20,562 nucleotides of DNA from an uncultured Bacillota bacterium (lineage in GTDB: Bacteria; Bacillota_I; Bacilli_A; Erysipelotrichales; Erysipelotrichaceae): the NCBI GenBank assembly GCA_949287785.1, contig CASEHR010000081.1, forward strand, positions 1 through 20,562, given 5' to 3'. Of the stretch, positions 6,877 through 14,291 are shown piece by piece. Below the pieces are notes generated by a model. It ran no database searches. It was not told the origin of the DNA and worked only from the letters and a program-made list of their open reading frames with translations. The stretch's first letter is position 1; each line of letters opens with the position of its first letter. Position numbers and translations under genes: made by a program.

Positions 6877-7536
6877 TCACCTGAGTGACTTGTGGATCTC
6901 TTTGTAGTCCGGCATATACAGCTCCAACAGTTCATGGAATCGTTTGGAGTGATTGGGCAATAAAAAGTGGACACACTCATGCCAGAAGACGGCTTCAAGA
7001 CACTTCGGTTCATAATGGACGAGCAATTCATTGAGCTCGATGATATTTCTATCGCTGTAGCAGACGCCCCAGCGAGACTTGACCAGACGGTATCTGATCA
7101 CCGGTTCCTGACGATATCCGTGATCTTTTAAGATCGAAAGATATCTGTCTTTAAATCTACCAATTTCATGATCCAGGACCTTAGCCGCATGGGCATAAAA
7201 AACCTGTCTGGCTTTCTTCTCATCCCCCTTAGGCGCATAGACGACGATCTCATCATCCCTGATCGCGACCTTGGAGTGACCATCCCTGATACTGAGCTTA
7301 TATCTTTTGCCAAGGTAATAGATCGGATCGTGAAAACCCTTTTTGGATCGTGATATGTTCAATATCGACTCAACGATCCACTTTTCCTTCTCTTCGATCA
7401 GCTTATAGATGTAGGCTTCGCTTGTCCCATCCGGACAGGTAACTAATAAAACTTGCGCATTCAGCAAGCGCAAGTAGATATTTTTGATCGGCCGATGTCT
7501 GATGATGACTTCTAAGTCATGACCCATTACTTTCAT
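6877..7536 (-). CDS. YgjP-like zinc metallopeptidase (DUF45 family)
   Basis: A 219-residue protein. The C-terminal third has the family signature: KSRWGVCYSDRNIIELNELL (residues 153-172), then the zinc motif HECVH (186-190), NHSKRF with the probable third ligand H196, and the closing PDY. These are typical of the YgjP/SprT-like gluzincin group; the usual SRWGSC is SRWGVC here. There is no signal peptide, so it is cytoplasmic. The natural substrate of the family is poorly known. Its ATG overlaps the degV stop codon as ATGA and there is no clear Shine-Dalgarno site, so it is probably translated by coupling to degV. An ATG three codons downstream is a less likely start. I see no GC-rich terminator after it, so its transcript may run on into the small-ORF unit. 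Confidence 0.8.
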   Translation of the reverse strand: MKVMGHDLEVIIRHRPIKNIYLRLLNAQVLLVTCPDGTSEAYIYKLIEEKEKWIVESILNISRSKKGFHDPIYYLGKRYKLSIRDGHSKVAIRDDEIVVYAPKGDEKKARQVFYAHAAKVLDHEIGRFKDRYLSILKDHGYRQEPVIRYRLVKSRWGVCYSDRNIIELNELLVHYEPKCLEAVFWHECVHFLLPNHSKRFHELLELYMPDYKEIHKSLR

Positions 7537-8375
7537 CTGACCAGTTTCTTGAAATGACCGAAAGCGATCGTCTTCGGACCGGTATGTGAAAGAATGACCG
7601 GACCAAACCTTTCGATGAGAACTTCTTCACCGGTCATCGCTTTTAATCTATCCGCAATGTCTTTGGCATCTTCCGGGCGGTGATCATGGATGACCATCCA
7701 GTATTCACTTTCCTTATCTGGGATATCACTGACATACTCAAGTCCTCTCTGGATCGCTCTTTTTTCCGTCCTGACTTTGTCAAAGACATCGATCTTACCG
7801 TCACCTTTGATCTCAAGGATCGGCACGATCTTTAAGAGGTTGGCTAAAGATGCAGCCGCTTTTGAGATCCTGCCTCCCATCCGTAAATAATTGATATCAT
7901 AAGGGATGATAAGGGCTTCCATTTTATCTCCTGCTTCAATGATATCTCTTACTTCTTCCATCGTCTTGCCCGCATCGAGCAGTATCTTGGCATCGCGTGC
8001 CAAGATCGCCAATGGAAAACATGCGCACTTGGCATCGACGACTACGACTTTGCCTTTGTAGAACTTGGCCAATTGATATGCACTCTGATACTGACCGCTT
8101 AGACCGCCGCTTAAAGGGATATGCAAAACACCGTCATAATCCCGTAATAATTCATCGTATTTGTTTTTCAGGATACCTTGCGATACCTGTGCCGTCTTGG
8201 CTAATTTCCCCTTGGCAAACAAATCATAAAGCTTGTCGCTGTCGATATCAACACCTTCCAGATATTCTTTATCATCAACGACGATCGGCATCCTCACAAC
8301 ACTGATGCCCAGGTCTTTTTCATCCTGAATACTGGCATCACAGCCAGAATCTGTCAAAACAGCTATTTTTTTCAT
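7533..8375 (-). CDS. DegV family fatty-acid-binding protein
   Basis: A 280-residue DegV/FakB-type protein. MKKIAVLTDSGCD opens the family fold, KTAQVSQG (59-66) is at the usual TSQPS position, HIPLSGGLSGQYQSA (84-98) is the second lipid-contact motif, YLRMGGRIS (162-170) is the L.KGGRI motif, and SHTGPKTIAFG lies near the C-terminus. In studied members the protein sequesters a fatty acid and presents it to the FakA kinase for phosphorylation; no fakA is in this window. I start it at 8375, not at the upstream in-frame ATG at 8531, because the family fold begins here and a TATAAT lies 9 bp before this ATG. No Shine-Dalgarno site is visible, so the mRNA is probably leaderless. It overlaps the metallopeptidase gene by 4 bp. 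Confidence 0.87.
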   Translation of the reverse strand: MKKIAVLTDSGCDASIQDEKDLGISVVRMPIVVDDKEYLEGVDIDSDKLYDLFAKGKLAKTAQVSQGILKNKYDELLRDYDGVLHIPLSGGLSGQYQSAYQLAKFYKGKVVVVDAKCACFPLAILARDAKILLDAGKTMEEVRDIIEAGDKMEALIIPYDINYLRMGGRISKAAASLANLLKIVPILEIKGDGKIDVFDKVRTEKRAIQRGLEYVSDIPDKESEYWMVIHDHRPEDAKDIADRLKAMTGEEVLIERFGPVILSHTGPKTIAFGHFKKLVR

Positions 8376-8384
8376 GATAAGACG

Positions 8385-8413
8385 ATTATAGCATATAAAC
8401 CACCGACTGTGAT
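8385..8413 (-). promoter_or_regulatory. Extended -10 promoter of degV giving a near-leaderless mRNA
   Basis: ATCACA (8413-8408), 17 bp, TATAAT (8390-8385), preceded by TGC, so the -10 is of the extended TGn type. Only 9 nt separate TATAAT from the ATG, placing the transcription start about 0-3 nt before the start codon. An inverted repeat ATCGAAA / TTTCGAT (8420-8426 and 8434-8440) lies just upstream and could be an operator. Confidence 0.55.
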
Positions 8414-8541
8414 TATGACATCGAAAAAAGAGATTTCGATCGGTCGATACACATATGACCATGAAAGAAGTCATTATTCGACCTTTTCGGGATACCTTCA
8501 AATATTGAGATCGATCATATCGCAAGGTCATTTACCCATGA

Positions 8542-8571
8542 CATAATATATCCTCCGGTCTTGCCGGAGGA
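8542..8571 (-). terminator. Probable terminator of the glycogen operon
   Basis: Eight-base-pair GC-rich stem TCCTCCGG / CCGGAGGA (8571-8564 and 8558-8551 on the minus strand) with a 5-nt loop. It is followed by TATATTATG, a weak U-tract. It lies about 64 nt past the glgB stop. A second small inverted repeat GTCAT / ATGAC (8527-8542) follows. The remaining spacer to degV holds nothing else I can identify. Confidence 0.55.
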
Positions 8572-8634
8572 CAAACAACATAGTTATCGTGAAGATCTTT
8601 TCAGTATCATCGAAAATACTATAGATCTCTCATC

Positions 8635-10488
8635 CTATTTCTTTTTACCTTTAGCTTTCTTCTTGCGTGGCTTTTGTACCTTCGCGCTGAAGATGATCCC
8701 GGCAAAAGGTGCCAGATCGATCGTGATGCTGTGTGTAAAACCGTGGCGCTTGCGCCGTTTAGCCTTGATCGGTGTGAAATTACACATATTACAACCGCTG
8801 TAGATGTCTTTTTCACTGTTCATGATCTCCGTGTAAGTCCCGCCATAAGGTACACCGATATCATATCCATGATAAGAGATCGGCATCATATTCAGTACGA
8901 CGACCAAGACCTCCTTTTCATCTTCCCGATAATAGCTGAAGATGCTTTGGGCATTATTGTTGACATCGATCCATTTGAAATAATGCCAGTCGTAATCATC
9001 ACGATAAAGACACGGATGATTCTTGTAGATGAGCGACATATCCTTGAAGAAACGATGGAATGAATCGTGCTGCGGATATTCAAGCAGTGACCAGTCCATT
9101 TCTTTCTTCTCATCAAATTCCCTGAACTGAGCGATCTCATTACCCATGAAATTGAGTTTTTTGCCTGGATGGGTAAACATGTAGACAAAGAGATTCCGGC
9201 AAAGATGGAATTTTTCTTCATAAGTCCCGAACATCTTATCGACGATCGTGCCTTTGGAGTGAACGACTTCATCATGCGACAAAGGCAAGAGGAACTTCTC
9301 GTTATAGAAATAAGCCATCGAAAAAGTCATCAGATCATGATGATACTTACGATATTCATGATCCATCTTATAATAACGCAAAGTGTCATTCATCCATCCG
9401 AGATCCCATTTGTAGTCAAAGCCCAAGCCATCCCATTTGGTCTCGACCGTGACTTTCGGATAATCTGTCGAATCCTCTGCTATCAACATGACGTCTTTAT
9501 GCCGTTTCTTGATCGTGTCATTGAGGTCCTTGATAAATTTCAGACCTTCGACATTCTCACCCAGATCACGATTGCCTTTGTGATAGATGAAGTGCGATAC
9601 CGCATCAAAGCGCAGCCCATCGATATGATAACGGCTGAGATAGAAATCAGCACTCGACTTCAAAAAAGATCTGACCGGTGCGCTGTTCAGGTTGAAATAG
9701 TAAGTCCCCCATTCCGACTGCTGCAGGTGCGCCTCCGGATATTCAAACATCGGTTTGAAATCATAATCCCGCAATCCCCAGTCATCAGGCACAAAATGGA
9801 CATAGACGACATCCAGGATGACGCCGATCCCGGCATTATGACATTCGTCGATGAACTCCATGAGGTCATATGGCGTACCATAACGTGAAGTAGCGGCAAA
9901 AAAGCCGGCTGACTGATAACCCCAGGAACCATCAAAAGGATGTTCAAAGACTGGCATCAGTTCGATATGGGTAAAGCCGTTTTCTTTGACATAGGGGATC
10001 AGTGTCTCTTTGAGATGACGATAGGTATTGAGCTCATCATCACTCTCATTTTTAAAACCATTGATATGCACTTCATAGATATTGACCGGATCGGCATAAC
10101 TGAAACGACGGCTCTTCAGATAGTCTCTGTCCTGCCATTTGTAGTAATCGAGATCATACATCACCGATGCATTACCCGGTCTTTTTTCCCCGTAATAGGC
10201 AAAGGGGTCGATCTTGTCATGGTATGTATCCTTATCACGATATATCCGGAAACGATACATATAATAAGGATCCATATCCTCAATGACCGTTTCATAGACA
10301 CCACGGTCATCGATCTTCTTTAGCGGATAAGGCTTATAATCATTGAAGTTCGTGATCAGTTCGACCTTATAGGCACTTTCGACCCATACGGTGAACCTTG
10401 TCCCTTTTTTGTCCCGATGACAACCGAAAAGCTTGTATGCTTCGCTGTCAAGGCCGGCAAAGAAGAGATCAAAACGTGGATCTTTCAT
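8635..10488 (-). CDS. glgB: 1,4-alpha-glucan branching enzyme
   Basis: A 617-residue GH13 branching enzyme that cleaves alpha-1,4 links in glycogen chains and re-joins them as alpha-1,6 branches in the cytoplasm. An N-terminal beta-sandwich (CBM48-like, about 15-110) leads into the TIM barrel. Region I is DVVYVHF (226-232), the nucleophile is D295 in GLRFDAV, the acid/base is E338 in LIAEDS, and the third acid is D406 in LSHDEVVHSKGT. MGNEIAQFREF (448-458) is typical of branching enzymes. Length is near the shorter end of the family. The C-terminus ends in an unusual basic tail (KVQKPRKKKAKGKKK). It is the last gene of the operon, starting 4 nt after the glgA stop with only a weak AAGTGA upstream, so translation is probably coupled. 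Confidence 0.93.
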   Translation of the reverse strand: MKDPRFDLFFAGLDSEAYKLFGCHRDKKGTRFTVWVESAYKVELITNFNDYKPYPLKKIDDRGVYETVIEDMDPYYMYRFRIYRDKDTYHDKIDPFAYYGEKRPGNASVMYDLDYYKWQDRDYLKSRRFSYADPVNIYEVHINGFKNESDDELNTYRHLKETLIPYVKENGFTHIELMPVFEHPFDGSWGYQSAGFFAATSRYGTPYDLMEFIDECHNAGIGVILDVVYVHFVPDDWGLRDYDFKPMFEYPEAHLQQSEWGTYYFNLNSAPVRSFLKSSADFYLSRYHIDGLRFDAVSHFIYHKGNRDLGENVEGLKFIKDLNDTIKKRHKDVMLIAEDSTDYPKVTVETKWDGLGFDYKWDLGWMNDTLRYYKMDHEYRKYHHDLMTFSMAYFYNEKFLLPLSHDEVVHSKGTIVDKMFGTYEEKFHLCRNLFVYMFTHPGKKLNFMGNEIAQFREFDEKKEMDWSLLEYPQHDSFHRFFKDMSLIYKNHPCLYRDDYDWHYFKWIDVNNNAQSIFSYYREDEKEVLVVVLNMMPISYHGYDIGVPYGGTYTEIMNSEKDIYSGCNMCNFTPIKAKRRKRHGFTHSITIDLAPFAGIIFSAKVQKPRKKKAKGKKK

Positions 10489-10492
10489 AATA

Positions 10493-11935
10493 TCACTTAT
10501 TCAGAGCCCTTTCGTATACCTCTTCATACTCTCTGGCACTCTTGGCAAACGATACATCGTACTTCATGGCATTTTTGATCATCATCGACCAATCCTGCGG
10601 CCGGTCATAATAAGTGTCATAAGCATAGTCAAAGACATGCTGCATCGCAAAGAGGTCATATGGACCAAAACTGAAACCTCTGCCCTCTTTTGTATATTCG
10701 TTATAAGGATCGACTGTATCTCGTAGACCGCCGGTCTCTCTTACAAGCGGTAAGGTACCATAGTGCATGGCGATGAGTTGCGAGATACCGCACGGTTCAA
10801 ACTTGCTCGGCATCAAAAGCATATCCAGACCGGCATATAGCTGATGAGCCAATGCCTCATTATAGCCGCAATAATAGACACATCTGGTCTTATATCTCTC
10901 TTCCATCATCTTGAGCTGATATTCGTATTTCGAATCACCGGTGCCTAAGATCGCGATCTCGCAATCCCTTTGCATCCAATGATCGATACTCGAGATGAGA
11001 AGATCGACGCCCTTTTGTGAAGTCAGGCGCGAGATCATACCGACTAAGAAAGTGTTAGGTCTGACCTGCAGTCCCAGCATCTTCTGGACTGCTTCCTTAT
11101 TAGCCCTTTTACCGGCTTTCCAGTTGCGCAGATTGTAGTTCATACTGATATCCGGGTCTTTATTCGGATCGAAGGTCTTGGTGTCGATACCGTTGACGAT
11201 GCCGTAAAGATCACCACTGCGGTATTGTAAGACAGCCTCGAGATTTTCTCCGAACTCCGGTGACTGGATCTCATAGGAATAGGTCCTTGATACCGTTGTC
11301 ACGATATCGGCATAGACGATACCGGCTTTCATCAGATTGGCATCATCATTGAAACGCAACGACCCATCTTCAAAATAACGATATTCAAAACCGAAGAAAT
11401 CAAACAAGACTTTCTTATTGTAGACGCCTTGGAAAGCGAGGTTATGGATCGTCAGTATATGTTTGATATTGCGGATCCTTTCGATCGCATTATATCTTAT
11501 CTTACACAAAGCCGGTAAGATCGCCGTATGGTAGTCGTGTTCGTGGCAGATATCCGGATAATAATCACACTTGATCATCATCTCTAGGACTGCATTATTG
11601 AAGACAGCGAACCTGATCACATCATCGTTGTATCCGTATACACCATCGCGATAGAAATAAGTATCGTTCTCGATGAAGATATACTCTAAATCATTCAGAT
11701 AAAGATTATAGATATTTGCCTCTTCATGGATAATACCGCTGTTGATGTAGATATGATCGACATAACTCAGCTTGTCCATCCATTTATCCTTGATCTGCTT
11801 TAAAAGCGGCAGGATGACCTTTACTTCATATTTTTCCGGATCTAAAGACTGCGGCAGAGTCCCGACGACATCGGCAAGCCCGCCGGTCTTGACAAAAGGC
11901 AGTGATTCAAACGCAACAAACAAGACGCTTTTCAT
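10493..11935 (-). CDS. glgA: Glycogen synthase (ADP-glucose type)
   Basis: A 480-residue GT5 glycosyltransferase, the usual family length. It adds glucose from ADP-glucose to the non-reducing ends of alpha-1,4 glucan. The N-terminal nucleotide-sugar motif KTGGL is at 16-20 (K16), followed by ADVVGTLP. Other markers are HNLAFQG, NGIDTKTFDP and, in the C-terminal Rossmann domain, SRLTSQKG and PSKFEPCGISQL followed by RETGGLRDTV. It is cytoplasmic. The ATG overlaps the glgD stop (ATGA), and AAGGAGG 8 nt upstream, inside glgD, confirms the start. Co-translation with glgD and glgC links substrate supply to polymerisation. Confidence 0.95.
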   Translation of the reverse strand: MKSVLFVAFESLPFVKTGGLADVVGTLPQSLDPEKYEVKVILPLLKQIKDKWMDKLSYVDHIYINSGIIHEEANIYNLYLNDLEYIFIENDTYFYRDGVYGYNDDVIRFAVFNNAVLEMMIKCDYYPDICHEHDYHTAILPALCKIRYNAIERIRNIKHILTIHNLAFQGVYNKKVLFDFFGFEYRYFEDGSLRFNDDANLMKAGIVYADIVTTVSRTYSYEIQSPEFGENLEAVLQYRSGDLYGIVNGIDTKTFDPNKDPDISMNYNLRNWKAGKRANKEAVQKMLGLQVRPNTFLVGMISRLTSQKGVDLLISSIDHWMQRDCEIAILGTGDSKYEYQLKMMEERYKTRCVYYCGYNEALAHQLYAGLDMLLMPSKFEPCGISQLIAMHYGTLPLVRETGGLRDTVDPYNEYTKEGRGFSFGPYDLFAMQHVFDYAYDTYYDRPQDWSMMIKNAMKYDVSFAKSAREYEEVYERALNK

Positions 11936-13038
11936 ATCCTGTCCCTCCTTTTGACATAGATCGGTTCATCTTCCGTACCGCTCAGTTCTTTGATATGAGT
12001 GATGATCGCATAACGGTCGATAACGGCATTTTTGATCTTGACGTTTTTGTTGATCAGGGTGCTCGGCATGATAACGGCATTTTCAATAACCGCACCGGCT
12101 TTGATCACGACATTACGTCCGATGACGCTGTTGATGACCGTACCTTCGATATCACAACCGTTACCGATGAGTGAACCGGTGACATTGGCTCCCTGACGGT
12201 ATAAGGTCGGTTGAGTATCGTTGGTCTTGGTATAGATCGGCCAGTTATCGCTGACCAGATCACTTAATCTATCCATCAGTTCAAGGTTTGCCTTATAGTA
12301 AGCTCTTAAGGAATTGATACAGCTGACATAGCCTTTGTGTTGATAACCATAGACCTTCAGATCATTAAGACTGTCGCTGATGACATCACTGAGCCAGAAA
12401 AGACTTGACGTCATTGCCGCCTTCTGGATCAATTCGATAAAGAGGTTGCGCGACATGATATAGCACTCAAGGGAGACATCACGGTTTTTGTATTTACCGA
12501 TGTTTTTGGACATACCGGTGACTCTTTTATCTTCCCCGAATTCCATCAGATCACACATCGCAAAAGCATCCTTGGCATTATTGACCGACTGATACATGAT
12601 AGTGATATCGCCGCCCATCTTCTCATGATACTCGAGCATCTCATTGAAGTCCTGGATATAGACGAAATGGCTTGGTGCGATAACGACATAATTAGCACTT
12701 GACTGTTCGATATATTCGATATTCGCCCGGAAATTGGCGATATCGGTGTTGTACAGTTCATTATTAGCCGGTATCTCACCATACAGGATCGAGAACTTGC
12801 CCTTTTTACTGTTGACATTGTAATTCGTACCTAAGATATGTTCGATCGTCGAACGCGGACGGTTCTTGATGTAGATCTCGATATCATCGATATGGCTGTT
12901 GGTCATATTGGAGATCATAAAGTCCAAGATTCGATAACGGCCAAGGAAACTCGTCGCCGATACCGGACGATAATCATCGACACCTTCGACATGGACATTA
13001 GCTGGTTCTAGATTGACGATACCTAACATTTTATTCAT
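11932..13038 (-). CDS. glgD: GlgD, regulatory-type paralogue of ADP-glucose pyrophosphorylase
   Basis: A 368-residue homologue of GlgC with a nucleotidyltransferase-like N-domain and a C-terminal left-handed beta-helix (repeats such as GSLIGNGCDIEGTVINSVIG). The catalytic GGxGTRL signature at the N-terminus is absent: the protein starts MNKMLGIVNLEP and keeps only the later GRYRILDF portion. This is the hallmark of GlgD. In studied Bacillota GlgD pairs with GlgC in a heteromer and raises its activity, with little activity of its own. It begins 8 nt inside the end of glgC, with GGAGGG about 9 nt before the ATG, and overlaps glgA by 4 nt. Confidence 0.93.
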   Translation of the reverse strand: MNKMLGIVNLEPANVHVEGVDDYRPVSATSFLGRYRILDFMISNMTNSHIDDIEIYIKNRPRSTIEHILGTNYNVNSKKGKFSILYGEIPANNELYNTDIANFRANIEYIEQSSANYVVIAPSHFVYIQDFNEMLEYHEKMGGDITIMYQSVNNAKDAFAMCDLMEFGEDKRVTGMSKNIGKYKNRDVSLECYIMSRNLFIELIQKAAMTSSLFWLSDVISDSLNDLKVYGYQHKGYVSCINSLRAYYKANLELMDRLSDLVSDNWPIYTKTNDTQPTLYRQGANVTGSLIGNGCDIEGTVINSVIGRNVVIKAGAVIENAVIMPSTLINKNVKIKNAVIDRYAIITHIKELSGTEDEPIYVKRRDRI

Positions 13039-14191
13039 GATCTTTGCCCTCCGCTTTCTTGTTGACTAAAGCCTTTGTTACTAAAAGGATATTCTTGCTG
13101 TTCTTGTTGCCGAGTTTCATGCGCGGCGGTACCTTGACATCATCCATGACGACACAGCGGTCAAGCACAGCGCCTTCACCGATCCGTGCTCCGTTCATGA
13201 CGACGGTATCGGTGACCTTAGCACCTTCATCGACTTTCGAACCGGTAAATAAGACCGATCTTGTAACATCACCATCGACTACACAACCCTGGGTAATATA
13301 AGCTGTGTTGATCCTGGCACTAGGTCCGATGATCTGTGGAATGGCGTTGTTGTCGCCGGTATAGATCTTCCACGACGGATCAGACAGATCAAGGGTATTA
13401 TTTTCAGATATCAGGTCCATATTGGCTTCCCAAAGACTGTCGATCGTTCCGACATCCTTCCAATAGCCTTTAAAACGATATGCCTGAAGGTTGAGCCCAT
13501 CATTAAGATAGGTCGGTATTATATCCTTGCCGAAGTCATGATTGCTTTTCTCGTTCTTCTCATCTTCCTTGAGATATCTGCGCAAGGTCTTATACGTAAA
13601 GATATAGATCCCCATCGATGCGAGATCGGATTTCGGTTGAGCCGGTTTCTCCTCAAATTCGATGATCTTATCATTTTCATCGGTATTCATAATACCGAAA
13701 CGGCTGGCTTCTTTCATCGGCACCTGTAAAACAGCGATCGTCGCATCGGCGTTGGTGGCGATATGATGTTGGAGCATCTTTTCATAGTTCATCTTGTAGA
13801 TGTGATCACCGGACAAGACGAGGACATATTCCGCATCTTCCTGGTCTAAAAAATCAAGGTTCTGGGTGATCGCATCAGCTGTTCCCTGATATAATCCAAG
13901 TCCGGTTACATCTTTTTCCCGCGGCGGCAGGCAATAGACACCGCCACCCTCGACATCGAGACCCCAGATATGGTCACGGGCGATATATGAATTCAATAAT
14001 ACGGATTCATACTGGACTAAGACACCGACTGTGCTGATATTGGAGTTGGCACAGTTGGAAAGTGGAAAATCGATGATCCGATACTTACCACCAAAGTGCA
14101 CTGCTGGCTTGGCTACTTTCTTGGTCAGATCATAAAGTCTGGTGCCTCTGCCCCCAGCAAGTATCATTGCTACCATTTTCTTTTGTTTCAT
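13031..14191 (-). CDS. glgC: Glucose-1-phosphate adenylyltransferase
   Basis: A 386-residue ADP-glucose pyrophosphorylase. It makes ADP-glucose and pyrophosphate from ATP and glucose-1-phosphate, the committed step of glycogen synthesis. It has LAGGRGTRL (11-19), KPAVHFGGKYRIIDFPLSN with the activating-site lysines, GTADA, the metal-binding SGDHIYKM loop, FEEKP for the sugar phosphate, and a C-terminal beta-helix with isoleucine/valine-rich hexapeptides. AGGAG lies about 9 nt before the ATG. It has its own promoter in the 100 bp gap after pulA and overlaps glgD by 8 nt. Confidence 0.95.
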   Translation of the reverse strand: MKQKKMVAMILAGGRGTRLYDLTKKVAKPAVHFGGKYRIIDFPLSNCANSNISTVGVLVQYESVLLNSYIARDHIWGLDVEGGGVYCLPPREKDVTGLGLYQGTADAITQNLDFLDQEDAEYVLVLSGDHIYKMNYEKMLQHHIATNADATIAVLQVPMKEASRFGIMNTDENDKIIEFEEKPAQPKSDLASMGIYIFTYKTLRRYLKEDEKNEKSNHDFGKDIIPTYLNDGLNLQAYRFKGYWKDVGTIDSLWEANMDLISENNTLDLSDPSWKIYTGDNNAIPQIIGPSARINTAYITQGCVVDGDVTRSVLFTGSKVDEGAKVTDTVVMNGARIGEGAVLDRCVVMDDVKVPPRMKLGNKNSKNILLVTKALVNKKAEGKDHE

Positions 14192-14225
14192 GAACTTGTA
14201 CTCCTATTTATATTCCTTTGACTAT

Positions 14226-14254
14226 ATTATAATCTTCTCATTTAGATTAAGAAA
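14226..14254 (-). promoter_or_regulatory. Internal promoter before glgC
   Basis: TATAAT (14231-14226) on the minus strand, 34 nt before the glgC ATG. The -35 17 bp upstream is a poor TTTCTT, which suggests activator dependence or weak basal strength. It would allow glgCDAB to be expressed separately from glgP-pulA. Confidence 0.5.
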
Positions 14255-14264
14255 GCCTTTACAT
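14248..14264 (-). promoter_or_regulatory. Candidate catabolite-responsive element (cre) overlapping the glgC -35; also part of a hairpin
   Basis: On the minus strand ATGTAAAGGCTTTCTTA covers the site. Against the consensus WTGWAARCGYTWNCWW it differs only at the C of the central CG. It lies over the -35 of the glgC promoter, a repressing position for CcpA. The same bases form the 3' arm of an imperfect hairpin (CUUUUACA / UGUAAAGG, 14281-14256) after the pulA stop. That hairpin is followed by CUUUCUUAAU and could be a weak terminator instead. Confidence 0.4.
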
Positions 14265-14291
14265 AAAAAAGTTTGTAAAAGATTTCACACC

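Noticed and set aside
6792..7031. Longer 109-residue reading of the small-ORF frame
   Set aside because: Its upstream part lies antiparallel to nothing but overlaps the metallopeptidase gene on the same strand in another frame, and has no ribosome site. Only the last 29 codons have expression signals.
8376..8531. N-terminal extension of degV to the ATG at 8531
   Set aside because: The extra 52 residues have no family similarity. The DegV fold starts at MKKIAVLTDSG, and an extended -10 lies inside the extension just before the chosen ATG.
9169..9888. 239-residue plus-strand ORF opposite glgB
   Set aside because: It is antisense to conserved catalytic motifs of glgB, has no ribosome site or family features, and long antisense frames recur under most genes here.
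11932..14191. glgD as a decayed duplicate of glgC
   Set aside because: Loss of the GGxGTRL site is the normal state of GlgD. The frame is intact, with a good ribosome site and operon position.
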